A stretch of 64,000 nt of DNA, taken from contig JBILGM010000006.1 in the NCBI GenBank assembly GCA_044351045.1, positions 1 to 64,000 of the forward strand. The letters are read 5' to 3'. The notes beneath the pieces are model-generated. The model was not told where the DNA came from. It saw only the letters and a program-made list of their open reading frames with translations, and ran no database searches. The stretch comes from UBA6136 sp044351045. GTDB taxonomy: Bacteria; Pseudomonadota; Gammaproteobacteria; Methylococcales; Methylococcaceae. Position 1 is the first letter of the stretch. Each line of letters begins with the position of its first letter. Below, piece after piece: positions 25,622-34,904 of this stretch. The translations under genes were made by a program, and so were the position numbers.

Positions 25622-27580
25622 TCAGAAAAGATCCGATGCCCCCGAACTTGGATGGCGCTCCGCTGGCTTTGGTGCAAGTTTGGGCTTGGCTGAAGGGGCA
25701 GGCGCCGATTTGGTCGGTACCGCCGGCTTCTTCACCTCGGGAGTTTTTGGCGGTGCAGGTGTCTTACTGATCTGCGGAATCCATCTCCCTCCGCTAGGAG
25801 CACGTGACTTGGCTGGTTTATCAGCCCCAGCATCACTTCCGCCTGTCGAAGCGCCTCCAATTGTCTTCTTGCGTTTGGTAGGGTCAACACTTACAGGATC
25901 CGATGATGTGGACCTGGACGACTCCCAGCCACTTGAAACAGCCGTCGTGGACTCACTGATCCGTGGCTTAGACTTGGGCTTGCCTTGGGTCTTTAATTTT
26001 TTCGAAGAATTGCTTACCGAACCGTCCACAAGATCAGGATTAGCGAGGGGGCCGGTTTGGACCGTTTCACTGGTCGAACCCGAACCCAAAGGGACAACGG
26101 GCACCAAGGGCTGAGATGGAGGTTCCACCACTAACGGCTGAGGGAAGCCACAGGGATTCTTCTCGTCGCAAACCTGAACCACCCTGAACTCAATTCGGCG
26201 GTTCTTAAACCGTCCATAGGGCGTTTCATTGCTGGCGACCGGCTGTTGACTGCCATAGCCCTTTACTTGCAGCATGTTGTCCGGCAATCCAGCCGCCGTC
26301 AATGCGATGCGCATGGAATTGGCCCGCTCCAAAGATAATCTCAGATTTGCAAGATCATTACCCTGGTTGTCCGTGTGGCCACCAATCTCGAAAACCACGG
26401 GCACGGCTAATTTCTTGGCCAGATCCACCACCCGGTTGACGATAACTCTGCTTTCTTCTGGAAATACCGAACTGCCCTCCGGGAAGCGAATGACCCAACG
26501 ATTGAGAACTACAGCAAGATCATTGCCTTGATAATTGGGCGGCAAGGCAGACAAGGCAACCAGCGTCTGAAGATGGGACTCCTGGGCCAATTCGGTGTCT
26601 TCGTCTCCCAAATAGCCAAGCCGGAATCCCGGGCCTAACGCGGTCTTCAGACTGTTAAGCACACTTTCCCGGTCCTCGTTGGAAAGCCATCCACCCAACT
26701 TCAGGGTATTGCCTTCCAGACGGATATCGACACCGGGAATATTCAGTTGTGGCAACACCCGGTCCAGCTTGGAGAGCCAACCCGGAACGCCCACGGAAGG
26801 GTCTACCATGAGATTACCGTTCAGGCGTGACTGGCCGTAAAAAGTGAGCAATTGCTCGGTGATATTGGCCTTCATTCCGGCATCGGTAACAACACCAGTA
26901 TATTCATATTGGCCACCGTCATTGCGGATGGTCAGCCTCGCGACGGGTTTGCCTGGCTCTGGCTCCGGGATTGAGGGCGCGAGTGTCTTGTCAGCGATAA
27001 TTTCACGGGGATGAGCAACGATCTGTTTGATCTTAGATTGATTTTTCCAGACCTGGTAACCCAGAACAGCCGCCGTAACCAGCAGGGAAAGCACGCCGAC
27101 AGACCACCACAAAAATGTATTGGATCTCTTCTCCTGAACTCGTCCCACCGGCTTGCCGGCAGGGGTTACCAACTTGGAGACATCCCCATTCAGAAAAGCC
27201 TGAGCAGCCATCGGAATGTTGGTAGGAACGATGTCATCCGAGGTGAAAAAGCGAGACAAACGAGGAATCACATAGGCCATGGCCGTTTTGACACGGGCAT
27301 TTGCCATACCGAGATTCTTTCCGGCTTCGGAGATGGCGCCGGCGCCGATGACGCTTTCCAGGTCTTTGCCATCCAGAGGTTTGATGGCAACGGCATTATT
27401 GCGCCAGGAGCGAGGCAATTCGCCCAGACCCACCTGATCGAATCGATCAAAAAGCCCGTGCAGACCCCCGGATTTGGGATCGAACATGATCCTGATCGCT
27501 TCGGCCACCAGAGGCCCGGCCCTGTTTCCCAGACCAAAATTCTCTCCCGTCTCACGAACAATTTCATCCAACAAGGCCAT
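25622..27580 (-). CDS. YidB-like/OmpA fusion protein with disordered tail
   Basis: A 652-residue protein in four parts. Residues 1-135 look like a YidB/DUF937-type cytoplasmic domain (GLLDEIV-like MALLDEIVRETG, GLGELPRSW, VIGAGAISEAGKNLGM). A single membrane helix follows (about 154-176). The periplasmic part has a BON-like region (about 210-330) and an OmpA domain that binds peptidoglycan (about 375-500: GHTDNQGNDLANLRLSLERA, RRIEFRV). The last 150 residues are Pro/Lys/Ser-rich and probably disordered. There is no signal peptide, so the helix is the anchor. The fusion implies a cytoplasmic or inner-membrane device tethered to the wall; its task is unknown. Confidence 0.8.
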   Translation of the reverse strand: MALLDEIVRETGENFGLGNRAGPLVAEAIRIMFDPKSGGLHGLFDRFDQVGLGELPRSWRNNAVAIKPLDGKDLESVIGAGAISEAGKNLGMANARVKTAMAYVIPRLSRFFTSDDIVPTNIPMAAQAFLNGDVSKLVTPAGKPVGRVQEKRSNTFLWWSVGVLSLLVTAAVLGYQVWKNQSKIKQIVAHPREIIADKTLAPSIPEPEPGKPVARLTIRNDGGQYEYTGVVTDAGMKANITEQLLTFYGQSRLNGNLMVDPSVGVPGWLSKLDRVLPQLNIPGVDIRLEGNTLKLGGWLSNEDRESVLNSLKTALGPGFRLGYLGDEDTELAQESHLQTLVALSALPPNYQGNDLAVVLNRWVIRFPEGSSVFPEESRVIVNRVVDLAKKLAVPVVFEIGGHTDNQGNDLANLRLSLERANSMRIALTAAGLPDNMLQVKGYGSQQPVASNETPYGRFKNRRIEFRVVQVCDEKNPCGFPQPLVVEPPSQPLVPVVPLGSGSTSETVQTGPLANPDLVDGSVSNSSKKLKTQGKPKSKPRISESTTAVSSGWESSRSTSSDPVSVDPTKRKKTIGGASTGGSDAGADKPAKSRAPSGGRWIPQISKTPAPPKTPEVKKPAVPTKSAPAPSAKPKLAPKPAERHPSSGASDLF

Positions 27581-27772
27581 CTACGGGCTCTCCGCTTTCA
27601 TATATTCATGGGTGAATGCCTACCAATTGTCTCCAATGATAACGGAACTCCATGATTTTGGCTGTCGTTCGGAACGCAGACTCAAGTGGTCTCTGGTTTA
27701 AACAATCGACAACACTTGCTTGCGAGAAGCCCTGCCGGTATGTTCCCGTTGCCGTACTTTAGCCTTTTGATC

Positions 27773-28591
27773 ATGATGTCAACCACTCACCTCTTCATTC
27801 CACTTTTCATGCTTTTACTGCTGCAGGCCGACCCGACCTCTGCAGAAGCCAAGTCAGCCGGAAAAGATTCAATCAGTGCTCAATCCACTCTTTGTCGGGA
27901 CTTTATCGTGGCGATTGATGCAGGGCACGGGGGCAAGGATGGCGGTGCATTGGGACCAAACGGCACACTCGAGAAAGACGTGGTCTTCTCCATCGCAAAA
28001 ATGCTGGTCACGCTCATACGCGAAGAAAAAGGGATGCGCAGCGTCATGGTCCGTGCTGGCGATAACTACCTGGACCTTCGCAAACGTGCCGAAACGGCCC
28101 ATGAAGCCAGGGCAGACCTTTTTATTTCCTTACATGCCGACGCCTATGAGGACAACATGACCCAGGGGTCTTCGGTTTTTACCTTGTCAGAGACAAGCGC
28201 TACCAGCGAAGCAGCCCGGTATCTGGCCGATCGCGAAAATGCAGCGGAGGTAGGCGGCGTTGACCTGAAAAAACAGGATGCCATCCTGGCCTCGGTTCTG
28301 GTGGACATGTCCAAAAACGCCACCCTTGAAGCCAGCGACAAGGCCGCCACCAGCCTGATCACGGCGCTGAAAAAGGAGTCCAAAGTACACAACCACCAGA
28401 TCCAAAAAGCGAATTTCGCGGTATTGAGGTCACTGGATGTCCCATCGGTCCTGATAGAAACTGGGTTCATCTCAAATCCCGAGGAAGAAAAAAGACTGCT
28501 GGACCCAAGGCACCAAGAACGTCTCGCACGAGCCGTTTTCAGAGGCATAAAGAGTTACGCCAAGGAAGCCATCCGTTCAGCGGTACCCTAA
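27773..28591 (+). CDS. N-acetylmuramoyl-L-alanine amidase (AmiC-type catalytic domain)
   Basis: A zinc amidase of the Amidase_3 family that cuts the peptide from MurNAc in peptidoglycan. Motifs are IDAGHGGKDGGA (first His), a Glu in TLEKDVV, ISLHADA (second His) and the C-terminal VLIETGFISN with the catalytic Glu. The start at 27773 (MM..) gives 272 residues with a signal peptide (TTHLFIPLFMLLLLQ...SAEA); longer in-frame starts exist and no Shine-Dalgarno decides. No AMIN domain is present, so localisation must rely on other factors. It is divergent from the OmpA fusion gene. Confidence 0.87.
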   Translation: MMSTTHLFIPLFMLLLLQADPTSAEAKSAGKDSISAQSTLCRDFIVAIDAGHGGKDGGALGPNGTLEKDVVFSIAKMLVTLIREEKGMRSVMVRAGDNYLDLRKRAETAHEARADLFISLHADAYEDNMTQGSSVFTLSETSATSEAARYLADRENAAEVGGVDLKKQDAILASVLVDMSKNATLEASDKAATSLITALKKESKVHNHQIQKANFAVLRSLDVPSVLIETGFISNPEEEKRLLDPRHQERLARAVFRGIKSYAKEAIRSAVP

Positions 28592-28615
28592 GAGGCCATC
28601 ACGACAGCCTCTTAG
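28588..28615 (+). terminator. Stem-loop at the end of the amidase gene
   Basis: CTAAGAGGC and GCCTCTTAG form a perfect 9-bp stem around a 10-nt loop, overlapping the amidase stop codon. There is no T tract, so it may instead protect the mRNA end. Confidence 0.55.
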
Positions 28616-28644
28616 CCCGAATTCATTCAAAACCCCTCTAAACC

Positions 28645-29010
28645 ATGAATTCAAACAAGAAAAGCGACTCCGGTCTGGTGTACTCCACAGAGTTCGGCCG
28701 CATGTGTCCCCAATGCCGAAACTCGCTCAATACCTGCCGCTGCCCAAAAAAGATGCCCCCACCAAAATCGGATGGCATTGTGCGTATTTCACGCGAGACC
28801 AAAGGCAGAAGGGGTAAGGGCGTTACCGTTATTAGCGGTGTTCCCCTGAACTTAACGGAACTCGAAAATCTGGGGCGGCAACTTAAGCAGCGTTGCGGAA
28901 CAGGCGGCACCGTCAAAGATGGAACCATCGAAATACAGGGTGACCATCGTGATCTACTCCTTAGCGAACTGGAAAAACTGGGCTGGGTCGTGAAAAAAGC
29001 CAGCGGATGA
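28645..29010 (+). CDS. yciH: SUI1-domain translation factor YciH
   Basis: A 121-residue protein with a short Cys-bearing N-terminus (MCPQC...CRCPKK, possibly metal-binding) and a SUI1/eIF1-like domain (about 45-118: RISRETKGRRGKGVTVISG ... LGRQLKQRCGTGGTVKDG). This is the bacterial YciH group, linked to start-codon selection and stress. It stands alone on the plus strand between two stem-loops. Confidence 0.93.
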   Translation: MNSNKKSDSGLVYSTEFGRMCPQCRNSLNTCRCPKKMPPPKSDGIVRISRETKGRRGKGVTVISGVPLNLTELENLGRQLKQRCGTGGTVKDGTIEIQGDHRDLLLSELEKLGWVVKKASG

Positions 29011-29095
29011 AACCCGACCGCCCCGGAGTCTTCAGCTGCTGCAGCGGCCTGTTTTCAGCCAGTTCACTTGTCCAGAGAATGGCCTCAAGCAAGTC

Positions 29096-29128
29096 TTGGG
29101 GCGGCACTGTGATTGAGTGCCACCCCAA
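29096..29128. terminator. Bidirectional stem-loop between yciH and a secreted-protein gene
   Basis: TTGGGG-C-GGCACT pairs with AGTGCC-A-CCCCAA around GTGATTG: 12 base pairs with a single C/A mismatch. It sits in the gap between two converging genes, where a two-way terminator is expected. Confidence 0.65.
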
Positions 29129-29138
29129 AGCAGAGAGC

Positions 29139-29432
29139 TCAATTGGTCGGATAGAGCATGGAAGGCTTGAAATAAGCGGCTGGATATTTGGGATCCTCTA
29201 CTGGCGCTGAAGCGGCGGTCTGCACGGCAGGCGCCGCTTCAGCATGGCTAGCCGAAGGTATGGGAGCCGCAGACACAGAACCGGAGGTTCTCTCAATCAA
29301 GGCCGGGTCACTGAAAAGCAAGGAAGGCTGAAAGTTATAGGCGGGGTATTGATCCTCGCTAGCGACCGCTACATTGACAACCACGGCTGCACTATAGAGA
29401 GAAATAGCGGCTAGAGACTTGATGAATTGCAT
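29139..29432 (-). CDS. Small secreted protein with a duplicated YPA-x-x-F-x-PS motif
   Basis: A 97-residue protein with an N-terminal signal sequence (MQFIKSLAAISLYSAAVVVNVAVASED) preceded by a strong GGAGGTAA. The mature part starts with DQYPAYNFQPSLLF and ends with DPKYPAAYFKPSMLY; the two are clearly related, separated by an Ala/Pro/Ser-rich linker of about 40 residues. I do not know a function. The longer open frame reaching back to 29648 overlaps fhs and has no ribosome site, so I reject it. Confidence 0.68.
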   Translation of the reverse strand: MQFIKSLAAISLYSAAVVVNVAVASEDQYPAYNFQPSLLFSDPALIERTSGSVSAAPIPSASHAEAAPAVQTAASAPVEDPKYPAAYFKPSMLYPTN

Positions 29433-29610
29433 AGTTACCTCCATTCGATCAGACGTTTTATTGAATCCTGGGACGGCGGCCCTGCCGCTTGAATCCCATG
29501 TACCCGGCGGATATCGTCCATCGGCTACATACCCTCTCGAAAAACCCGTGTACTTTATCCGAATTTGCCCGGAGGAGGAATTCAGCGTGATGTAGTACAT
29601 AGGCGAAAAG

Positions 29611-31284
29611 TCAGAAGAGCCCCATGATCTGGCCATGCTCATCCACATCGATGGCTTCCGCTGCCGGAACCTTGGGCAAGCCGGGCATGGTCATGATGTC
29701 CCCGGCAATCGCCACCACGAAACCGGCACCATTGGCAAGCCGTACCTCGCGGATGTGGACATTATGTCCAGTGGGAGCGCCTCTAGCACCCGCATCGGTG
29801 GAAAAGGACATCTGTGTTTTTGCCATGCAAACCGGGTAATCGGGATGAAGATTACCCCACTGCTCCACTTGTTGCCTTACCCTATCATCAGCGCTGATGG
29901 AAGCGGCACCATAGACCTTCGTCGCTATCGCCTCGATTTTGTTCCAGAGTGGTGCGTCTTTCTCATAAACGAAGGCGTGGCGCCCTGGCTGCGCATCCAC
30001 CTGCTCGGCAACGACCCTGGCAAGCTCCTTGGCACCTTCACCGCCCTCGGCCCAGTGCCTCGCAATCACGGCCTTTACCCCGAGACTTTCGCACTGCTGG
30101 CGCAACCAGTCCACCTCTGCAGCCGTATCGAAATGAAAGTGATTGATCGCCACCACACACGGCAGCCGGTAATGCTCGCGGATATTGAGGACATGCTTTT
30201 CCAGATTGGCAAATCCTTTTGCCAGCGCTGCCAGATCCTCCTGATTCAGTGCCTCCCTGTTCACCCCGCCGTGGAATTTGAGCGCCCTGACCGTAGCCAC
30301 CAGCACCACGACTGCAGGTTCCAGGCCCGCCATTCGGCATTTGATGTCTATGAATTTCTCGGCACCAAGATCAGCACCAAATCCTGCCTCGGTTACCACA
30401 TAGTCCGCCAGCTTCAGGGCCGTTCGGGTCGCCATGACCGTATTACAGCCATGTGCGATATTGGCAAAAGGGCCACCGTGAATGATGGCGATATTGTTTT
30501 CGAGGGTCTGCACCAAATTGGGTTTTATGGCGTCCTTCAGCAGGGCCGCCATGGCGCCGTGCGCTCTCAGGTCGCGGGCATAGACCGGCGTTTTGGCATC
30601 AGCCTTATAGGCTACGATGATGCGACCTAAGCGCTGCTTGAGGTCTTGAAGATCGGTAGCCAGACACAGTATCGCCATGACCTCAGAAGCCACGACAATA
30701 TCAAAACCGTCCTCACGCAAATAACCATTAGGCGTACCACCCAGACCGACAACAATCTTGCGCAAGGCCCGATCATTCATATCCACCACCCGCTTCCACT
30801 GGATGCGGCGAGGATCAATTTCCAAGGCGTTGCCGTGATTGATGTGATTATCGATCAGTGCCGACAGCAGATTATGCGCAACGCCGATGGCATGGAAGTC
30901 ACCCGTGAAATGCAGGTTGATGTCCTCCATCGGGATCACCTGCGCATGCCCGCCGCCTGCCGCACCACCCTTGACCCCAAAACAAGGCCCCAGAGAGGGT
31001 TCCCTCAAGCACATCACTGCTTTTTTGCCGATGCGATTGAGGCCATCGCCCAGCCCGACCGTTGTGGTGGTTTTACCTTCACCCGCTGGCGTCGGACTGA
31101 TGGCGGTGACCAGAATCAGCTTACCGTCCGGCCGATTTTTGAGGGAATGAATGTAATCAAGCGAAAGCTTGGCCTTGAAATGTCCGTATGGATCCAGTTC
31201 CTGCGGGGGGATTCCTAGCGTCTCGCACGCCAGATCAATGATCGGGATCATTTTGGCCTGACGGGCAATTTCAATATCGGACAT
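29611..31284 (-). CDS. fhs: Formate-tetrahydrofolate ligase
   Basis: A 557-residue ATP-dependent enzyme making 10-formyl-tetrahydrofolate from formate. The P-loop TPAGEGKTTTTVGLGDGL (about 65-82) and the REPSLGPCFGVKGGAAGGG block are diagnostic, and the length equals the family norm. ATG 31284 is preceded by AGGAG; a longer frame adds 11 residues. It supplies C1 units for purines and Met-tRNA formylation, and would suit an organism handling formate or other C1 compounds. Single-gene unit by position. Confidence 0.97.
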   Translation of the reverse strand: MSDIEIARQAKMIPIIDLACETLGIPPQELDPYGHFKAKLSLDYIHSLKNRPDGKLILVTAISPTPAGEGKTTTTVGLGDGLNRIGKKAVMCLREPSLGPCFGVKGGAAGGGHAQVIPMEDINLHFTGDFHAIGVAHNLLSALIDNHINHGNALEIDPRRIQWKRVVDMNDRALRKIVVGLGGTPNGYLREDGFDIVVASEVMAILCLATDLQDLKQRLGRIIVAYKADAKTPVYARDLRAHGAMAALLKDAIKPNLVQTLENNIAIIHGGPFANIAHGCNTVMATRTALKLADYVVTEAGFGADLGAEKFIDIKCRMAGLEPAVVVLVATVRALKFHGGVNREALNQEDLAALAKGFANLEKHVLNIREHYRLPCVVAINHFHFDTAAEVDWLRQQCESLGVKAVIARHWAEGGEGAKELARVVAEQVDAQPGRHAFVYEKDAPLWNKIEAIATKVYGAASISADDRVRQQVEQWGNLHPDYPVCMAKTQMSFSTDAGARGAPTGHNVHIREVRLANGAGFVVAIAGDIMTMPGLPKVPAAEAIDVDEHGQIMGLF

Positions 31285-31404
31285 GAAGACTCCTCTAGAA
31301 AATAACGGAAGAAGCATCCCACTCCCTCAGGGACAAATTCTGACGTGCGGTAAACCGCTCAGCCCTCGAACGACAGCATAGGGTCAATTAAACCGTACCT
31401 CTCT

Positions 31405-31890
31405 TCAGCCACCGCAGCACTTCTTATGCTTTATACCGCTACCACACGGACACGGTGCATTCCTGAGCGGCTTCCCCCGATGAGCAATCTTGCCATGAAA
31501 AGGAAAGGTTCCATCAAGGTAAAACCAGCGGCCATCATGCCGGGTGAAGCGACTGATTTCGTGAAACAGGTAGGTGTCCTCGCCGAGTTCGTACTTTGCC
31601 TTGAACTCCACCACTCCACGCTCATCCGAGTCAGCACCCCCGACCGTTTTAACCACCTCCAGATTCGACCAGGTTCTTGCATCCTGCTCCAAGCACAGAT
31701 GCTTGGGACGTTTGAAGGGGTCCCAGGTCGACTGAAGGTACTCCGGGTTCCTCAACTGAAACGCCGAAAATCGCGAGCGCATCAGCGTTTCTGCTGTGGG
31801 AGACACGCTCTCGCCGGCGAGGAAAGGACCACAACACTCTGAAAATATCTTTCCCGACCGACAGGGGCAAGAGTCGCTCGCATTCACCAT
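31405..31890 (-). CDS. ychJ: YchJ family SEC-C zinc-motif protein
   Basis: A 161-residue protein with SEC-C-like metal motifs at both ends: CPCRSGKIFSECCGPF near residue 8 and CPCGSGIKHKKCCGG at the C-terminus. The central domain is NTF2-like, as in YchJ (TAETLMRSRFSAF, YLQSTWDP). Start 31890 is chosen by family comparison since neither candidate has a clear ribosome site. The role is unknown; SEC-C motifs commonly mediate zinc-dependent protein contacts. It is divergent from mutY. Confidence 0.85.
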   Translation of the reverse strand: MVNASDSCPCRSGKIFSECCGPFLAGESVSPTAETLMRSRFSAFQLRNPEYLQSTWDPFKRPKHLCLEQDARTWSNLEVVKTVGGADSDERGVVEFKAKYELGEDTYLFHEISRFTRHDGRWFYLDGTFPFHGKIAHRGKPLRNAPCPCGSGIKHKKCCGG

Positions 31891-32030
31891 TTTGAACTGA
31901 AAACCGGGGAGTCTTTGGAGATCTTTAAGGGGCAAAATATTAACATCAAGCATGCACACAGCGACCAGCCGACAACCAATCAGCGATGAGGTCTTCAATC
32001 AAGGACCCGCGCCCCGTTACAATCTACCCC

Positions 32031-33086
32031 ATGGAGGCTTATGCATTCTCACAGCGGGTGCTCGAATGGTTTGACCGGCACGGCCGCAAGGATCTGCCGT
32101 GGCAGGTCGAGCGAAATCCCTACCGCGTCTGGGTTTCGGAAATCATGCTGCAACAAACCCAGGTCACGACGGTAATTCCGTATTTTAACCGGTTCATGTC
32201 CCGGTTCCCCGACGTGTCCAGGCTGGCAGACGCCGAACTTGTTGATGTCACCGATCACTGGGCGGGTCTTGGCTATTACGCTCGTGCGCGGCACCTGCAT
32301 CTCGCTGCCCAGGCTCTGATCAATCAGCATGCGGGTGAATTCCCATCGAGTCTCGACGCCATCCAAAGCCTTCCCGGTATTGGCCGGTCGACGGCAGGCG
32401 CCATTCTGAGTCTGGGCATGAACCAGCGCGGGGCTATCCTCGACGGCAATGTTAAACGGGTTCTATGCCGTTTTGCCGGCATCGAGGGCTGGCCCGGCGC
32501 AACGGTTATCACCCGTCAACTGTGGGAACTCAGCGAAAGCCTGACACCGACTCTGCGGGTAGCCGACTACAACCAGGCCATGATGGATCTGGGCGCCATG
32601 GTCTGCACCCGAAACAAGCCTGCGTGCGAAAACTGCCCCCTCAAGCTCGATTGCGTAGCTCTGGCCACTGGCCGCACACGCATGATTCCGACGCCCAAGC
32701 CTAGGCGGGATATGCCAAGCCGACAGCGATTCCTGCTGGTGATGCGAAATCCGAATAACGAGATTTTTTTTGAAACCCGGCCACCCACCGGCATCTGGGC
32801 CAACCTGAAAAGCTTTCCCGAATTTGAATCGCTGGATGACCTCGAGGACTGGTGCAGCCATCAAGGCTACCCGACGCAACGAATGACAGTCTTGCCACAA
32901 CGCCGTCATACCTTTTCGCACTATCATCTGGATTTCACAGCGGTCATCTGCCCGGTGCACATCCACAACGCGGTGACTGAAAATCTTCAAAGTGGCTGGT
33001 TCACGCCCAAAGATGTGAGAAGCTTGCCGGCGCCGATCAGAACACTTCTTACGGAACTCGATCCGCAGACGAACCCATCGCCTTGA
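32031..33086 (+). CDS. mutY: A/G-specific adenine DNA glycosylase
   Basis: A 351-residue base-excision repair enzyme removing adenine opposite 8-oxoguanine. The helix-hairpin-helix LPGIGRSTAGAI is followed by the catalytic Asp in ILDGNVKRVL, with the catalytic Glu in SEIMLQQTQV. The [4Fe-4S] ligands C-x6-C-x2-C-x5-C are in CTRNKPACENCPLKLDC. The C-terminal NUDIX-like domain (about 225-340) recognises oxoG. ATG 32031 agrees with the family; a longer frame overlaps the ychJ upstream region. yggX follows 48 bp later. Confidence 0.96.
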   Translation: MEAYAFSQRVLEWFDRHGRKDLPWQVERNPYRVWVSEIMLQQTQVTTVIPYFNRFMSRFPDVSRLADAELVDVTDHWAGLGYYARARHLHLAAQALINQHAGEFPSSLDAIQSLPGIGRSTAGAILSLGMNQRGAILDGNVKRVLCRFAGIEGWPGATVITRQLWELSESLTPTLRVADYNQAMMDLGAMVCTRNKPACENCPLKLDCVALATGRTRMIPTPKPRRDMPSRQRFLLVMRNPNNEIFFETRPPTGIWANLKSFPEFESLDDLEDWCSHQGYPTQRMTVLPQRRHTFSHYHLDFTAVICPVHIHNAVTENLQSGWFTPKDVRSLPAPIRTLLTELDPQTNPSP

Positions 33087-33134
33087 TCAAACTCACAAAC
33101 CTGAACCTCAACCTATCAATTCAAGAAGACGGAC

Positions 33135-33407
33135 ATGACGCACATCGTTAAATGCCTGAGGACCGGCAAAGAAGCACCCGGCCTAGAAAAGCCCCCGTTT
33201 CCCGGCTCGGCGGGACAGAAGATTTATGAAAATATTTCGGCCGAAGCGTGGCAGGAATGGTTGAAGCTGCAAACCATGCTCATCAACGAACACCGACTCA
33301 CCCCGTTTGAGTCAGAGTCCAAGAAATTTTTGGCGGTTGAGCGCGAGAAATTTCTGTTTGGCGGGGCCAGCGACATGCCCGAAGGCTATCGCCCGCCCGG
33401 CGGTTAA
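33135..33407 (+). CDS. yggX: Iron-sulfur protection protein YggX
   Basis: A 90-residue protein of the YggX family, which guards Fe-S clusters against oxidation, perhaps by handling labile iron. The family core is clear: VKCLRTGKEAPGLEKPPFPG, the IYENISAEAWQEW helix and the HRLTPFESESKKFL C-terminal part. A Cys lies near the N-terminus, as usual. It follows mutY (itself an Fe-S enzyme) in the same order as in E. coli. Confidence 0.96.
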   Translation: MTHIVKCLRTGKEAPGLEKPPFPGSAGQKIYENISAEAWQEWLKLQTMLINEHRLTPFESESKKFLAVEREKFLFGGASDMPEGYRPPGG

Positions 33408-33413
33408 CCAGAC

Positions 33414-34892
33414 CTACTCTTCTTCGGAAGGCTCGGATTCCGTAACAACTTCGGCGGATGGGGCATCCGCATCGTCCGGGTAAGGTGAGCTTTTAGCGTC
33501 AGCGGGACGATCAGTGGGCTCGGCCTCGACACTGCGAGTGGGCCGGTAGGGAGTGGCCGGAGAATAGAACTCCTCGGAAGAGTCCGTCGCGGCCGGCGCA
33601 GGCTCATAGGAGCGAACCCGGGTCCGCGCTGCCGAAGCTGTATGGCTGGATTTTGCCGGTGGCGCATCCAGCGGCGATTTGTTCGGGTCCTCTTCCTGAG
33701 CCATCGGCGCCAGACCTTCATCGCCGGCCTGCTGCCAGCCACTGCCATTCCCGCCAATCACGACGGGAATCCCCGTGGGTTTGTCTATGGCACGACGGAC
33801 CCTATCCATGCTGACCGAAGCGCCCTTATCCCTCTGCTTCTGGATTTCGGAATTGGCCAAGCGCATCAGAAAACTGGAGCGCTGGGCATCTTCCCTAGCC
33901 AGTTGTTCCTTGCTGATGTTGTCATCAGGATCATGCGGCGAAAGGCCGACGTCCTCATCCAGCGGCTGGCTGACTTCGATGTATAGCTGATTACCCTCCC
34001 AGCCCAGCTTGACCGGCTGATTAACCAGATGTACCGGGGAACCCACCGGCACTAGTGGAAAGAGCCTGGCGATATCCTCGTTATAGAGACGCATGCAACC
34101 GTGGGTCACACGCATACCTATGCCATCGGCCTTGGCCGCATCGGTACCATGAATCAGGTAACCCGCCACGCCTAAGCGCATGGCATACTTGCCCAAGGGA
34201 TTATCCGGGCCCGGCGGCACCACATCGGGCAAGGGGTCACCCTTTGCGGCATGCTCACGCTTGATGGAGGCTGGTGGAGTCCAGGAGGGGTCCTTTTGTT
34301 TATTGACCACGCTGGTTTTGCCGATGGGGGTACGCCAGTCCATGCGGCCCATGCTGACGGGATAGGTGATGACCTGCCCAGAACGATCGGACTCGAAACT
34401 TTGACTCCCGACAGGAGTTGCCAGCGGCTTGGCAACGGGCTTCGCTTCGACTGCTTTGGAAAGCGTCTTTTTGCCAGGCATAGGTTGGGCCGGTATCGGT
34501 GCCTTTTTGGCTACTACCGGTTTGACCGGATAGTAATAAAGCCGCATTTCCGGCACATTCACCACGATACCGGCACGCGGCGCATCCGGTAAAATGTACT
34601 GCCGGGGAAGCACTACATTCGTGCCTTCCTTGGGCAGCCAGCGGTCCACCGTGGGATTGGCCATGACCATCTCATCCTGCCCGACACTGTTACGCCGAGC
34701 GATATCGATGAGCGTATCTTCCTGATGCGCCTTGACGTGGCGAATCTCTCCGATCAGATCATCGCCCTGACCCGGCATGGAAAAAGAATCAGCCATGACC
34801 GCCCGCCCAAACAGGGACATTAGGGCAAAGCCAGCAGATAAAGTTGTTCGGGAGGGTCTAAAACTTGAATGTACAAAGATTTGCTGGGACAT
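33414..34892 (-). CDS. L,D-transpeptidase (YkuD domain) with long acidic tail
   Basis: A 492-residue exported protein. An N-terminal hydrophobic segment is followed by a LysM-like stretch (HVKAHQEDTLIDIARRNSVG, about 52-71) and the YkuD domain with the catalytic block HGTDAAKADG...VTHGCMRLYNED (Cys nucleophile near residue 268). Such enzymes form 3-3 peptidoglycan cross-links or attach proteins to the wall. Residues from about 330 on form a Pro/Ser/acidic tail ending SEEE, longer than in E. coli ErfK/YbiS-type enzymes (about 300-330 residues) and probably disordered. Confidence 0.9.
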   Translation of the reverse strand: MSQQIFVHSSFRPSRTTLSAGFALMSLFGRAVMADSFSMPGQGDDLIGEIRHVKAHQEDTLIDIARRNSVGQDEMVMANPTVDRWLPKEGTNVVLPRQYILPDAPRAGIVVNVPEMRLYYYPVKPVVAKKAPIPAQPMPGKKTLSKAVEAKPVAKPLATPVGSQSFESDRSGQVITYPVSMGRMDWRTPIGKTSVVNKQKDPSWTPPASIKREHAAKGDPLPDVVPPGPDNPLGKYAMRLGVAGYLIHGTDAAKADGIGMRVTHGCMRLYNEDIARLFPLVPVGSPVHLVNQPVKLGWEGNQLYIEVSQPLDEDVGLSPHDPDDNISKEQLAREDAQRSSFLMRLANSEIQKQRDKGASVSMDRVRRAIDKPTGIPVVIGGNGSGWQQAGDEGLAPMAQEEDPNKSPLDAPPAKSSHTASAARTRVRSYEPAPAATDSSEEFYSPATPYRPTRSVEAEPTDRPADAKSSPYPDDADAPSAEVVTESEPSEEE

Positions 34893-34904
34893 GATTTGAA
34901 CCTA

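Noticed and set aside
29433..29648. N-terminal extension of the small secreted protein back to 29648
   Set aside because: It would overlap fhs, lacks a ribosome site, and would bury the signal peptide that follows GGAGGTAA at 29432.
29635..30630. A 331-codon plus-strand frame antisense to fhs
   Set aside because: fhs is unmistakable on the minus strand; the antisense translation has no protein-like features.
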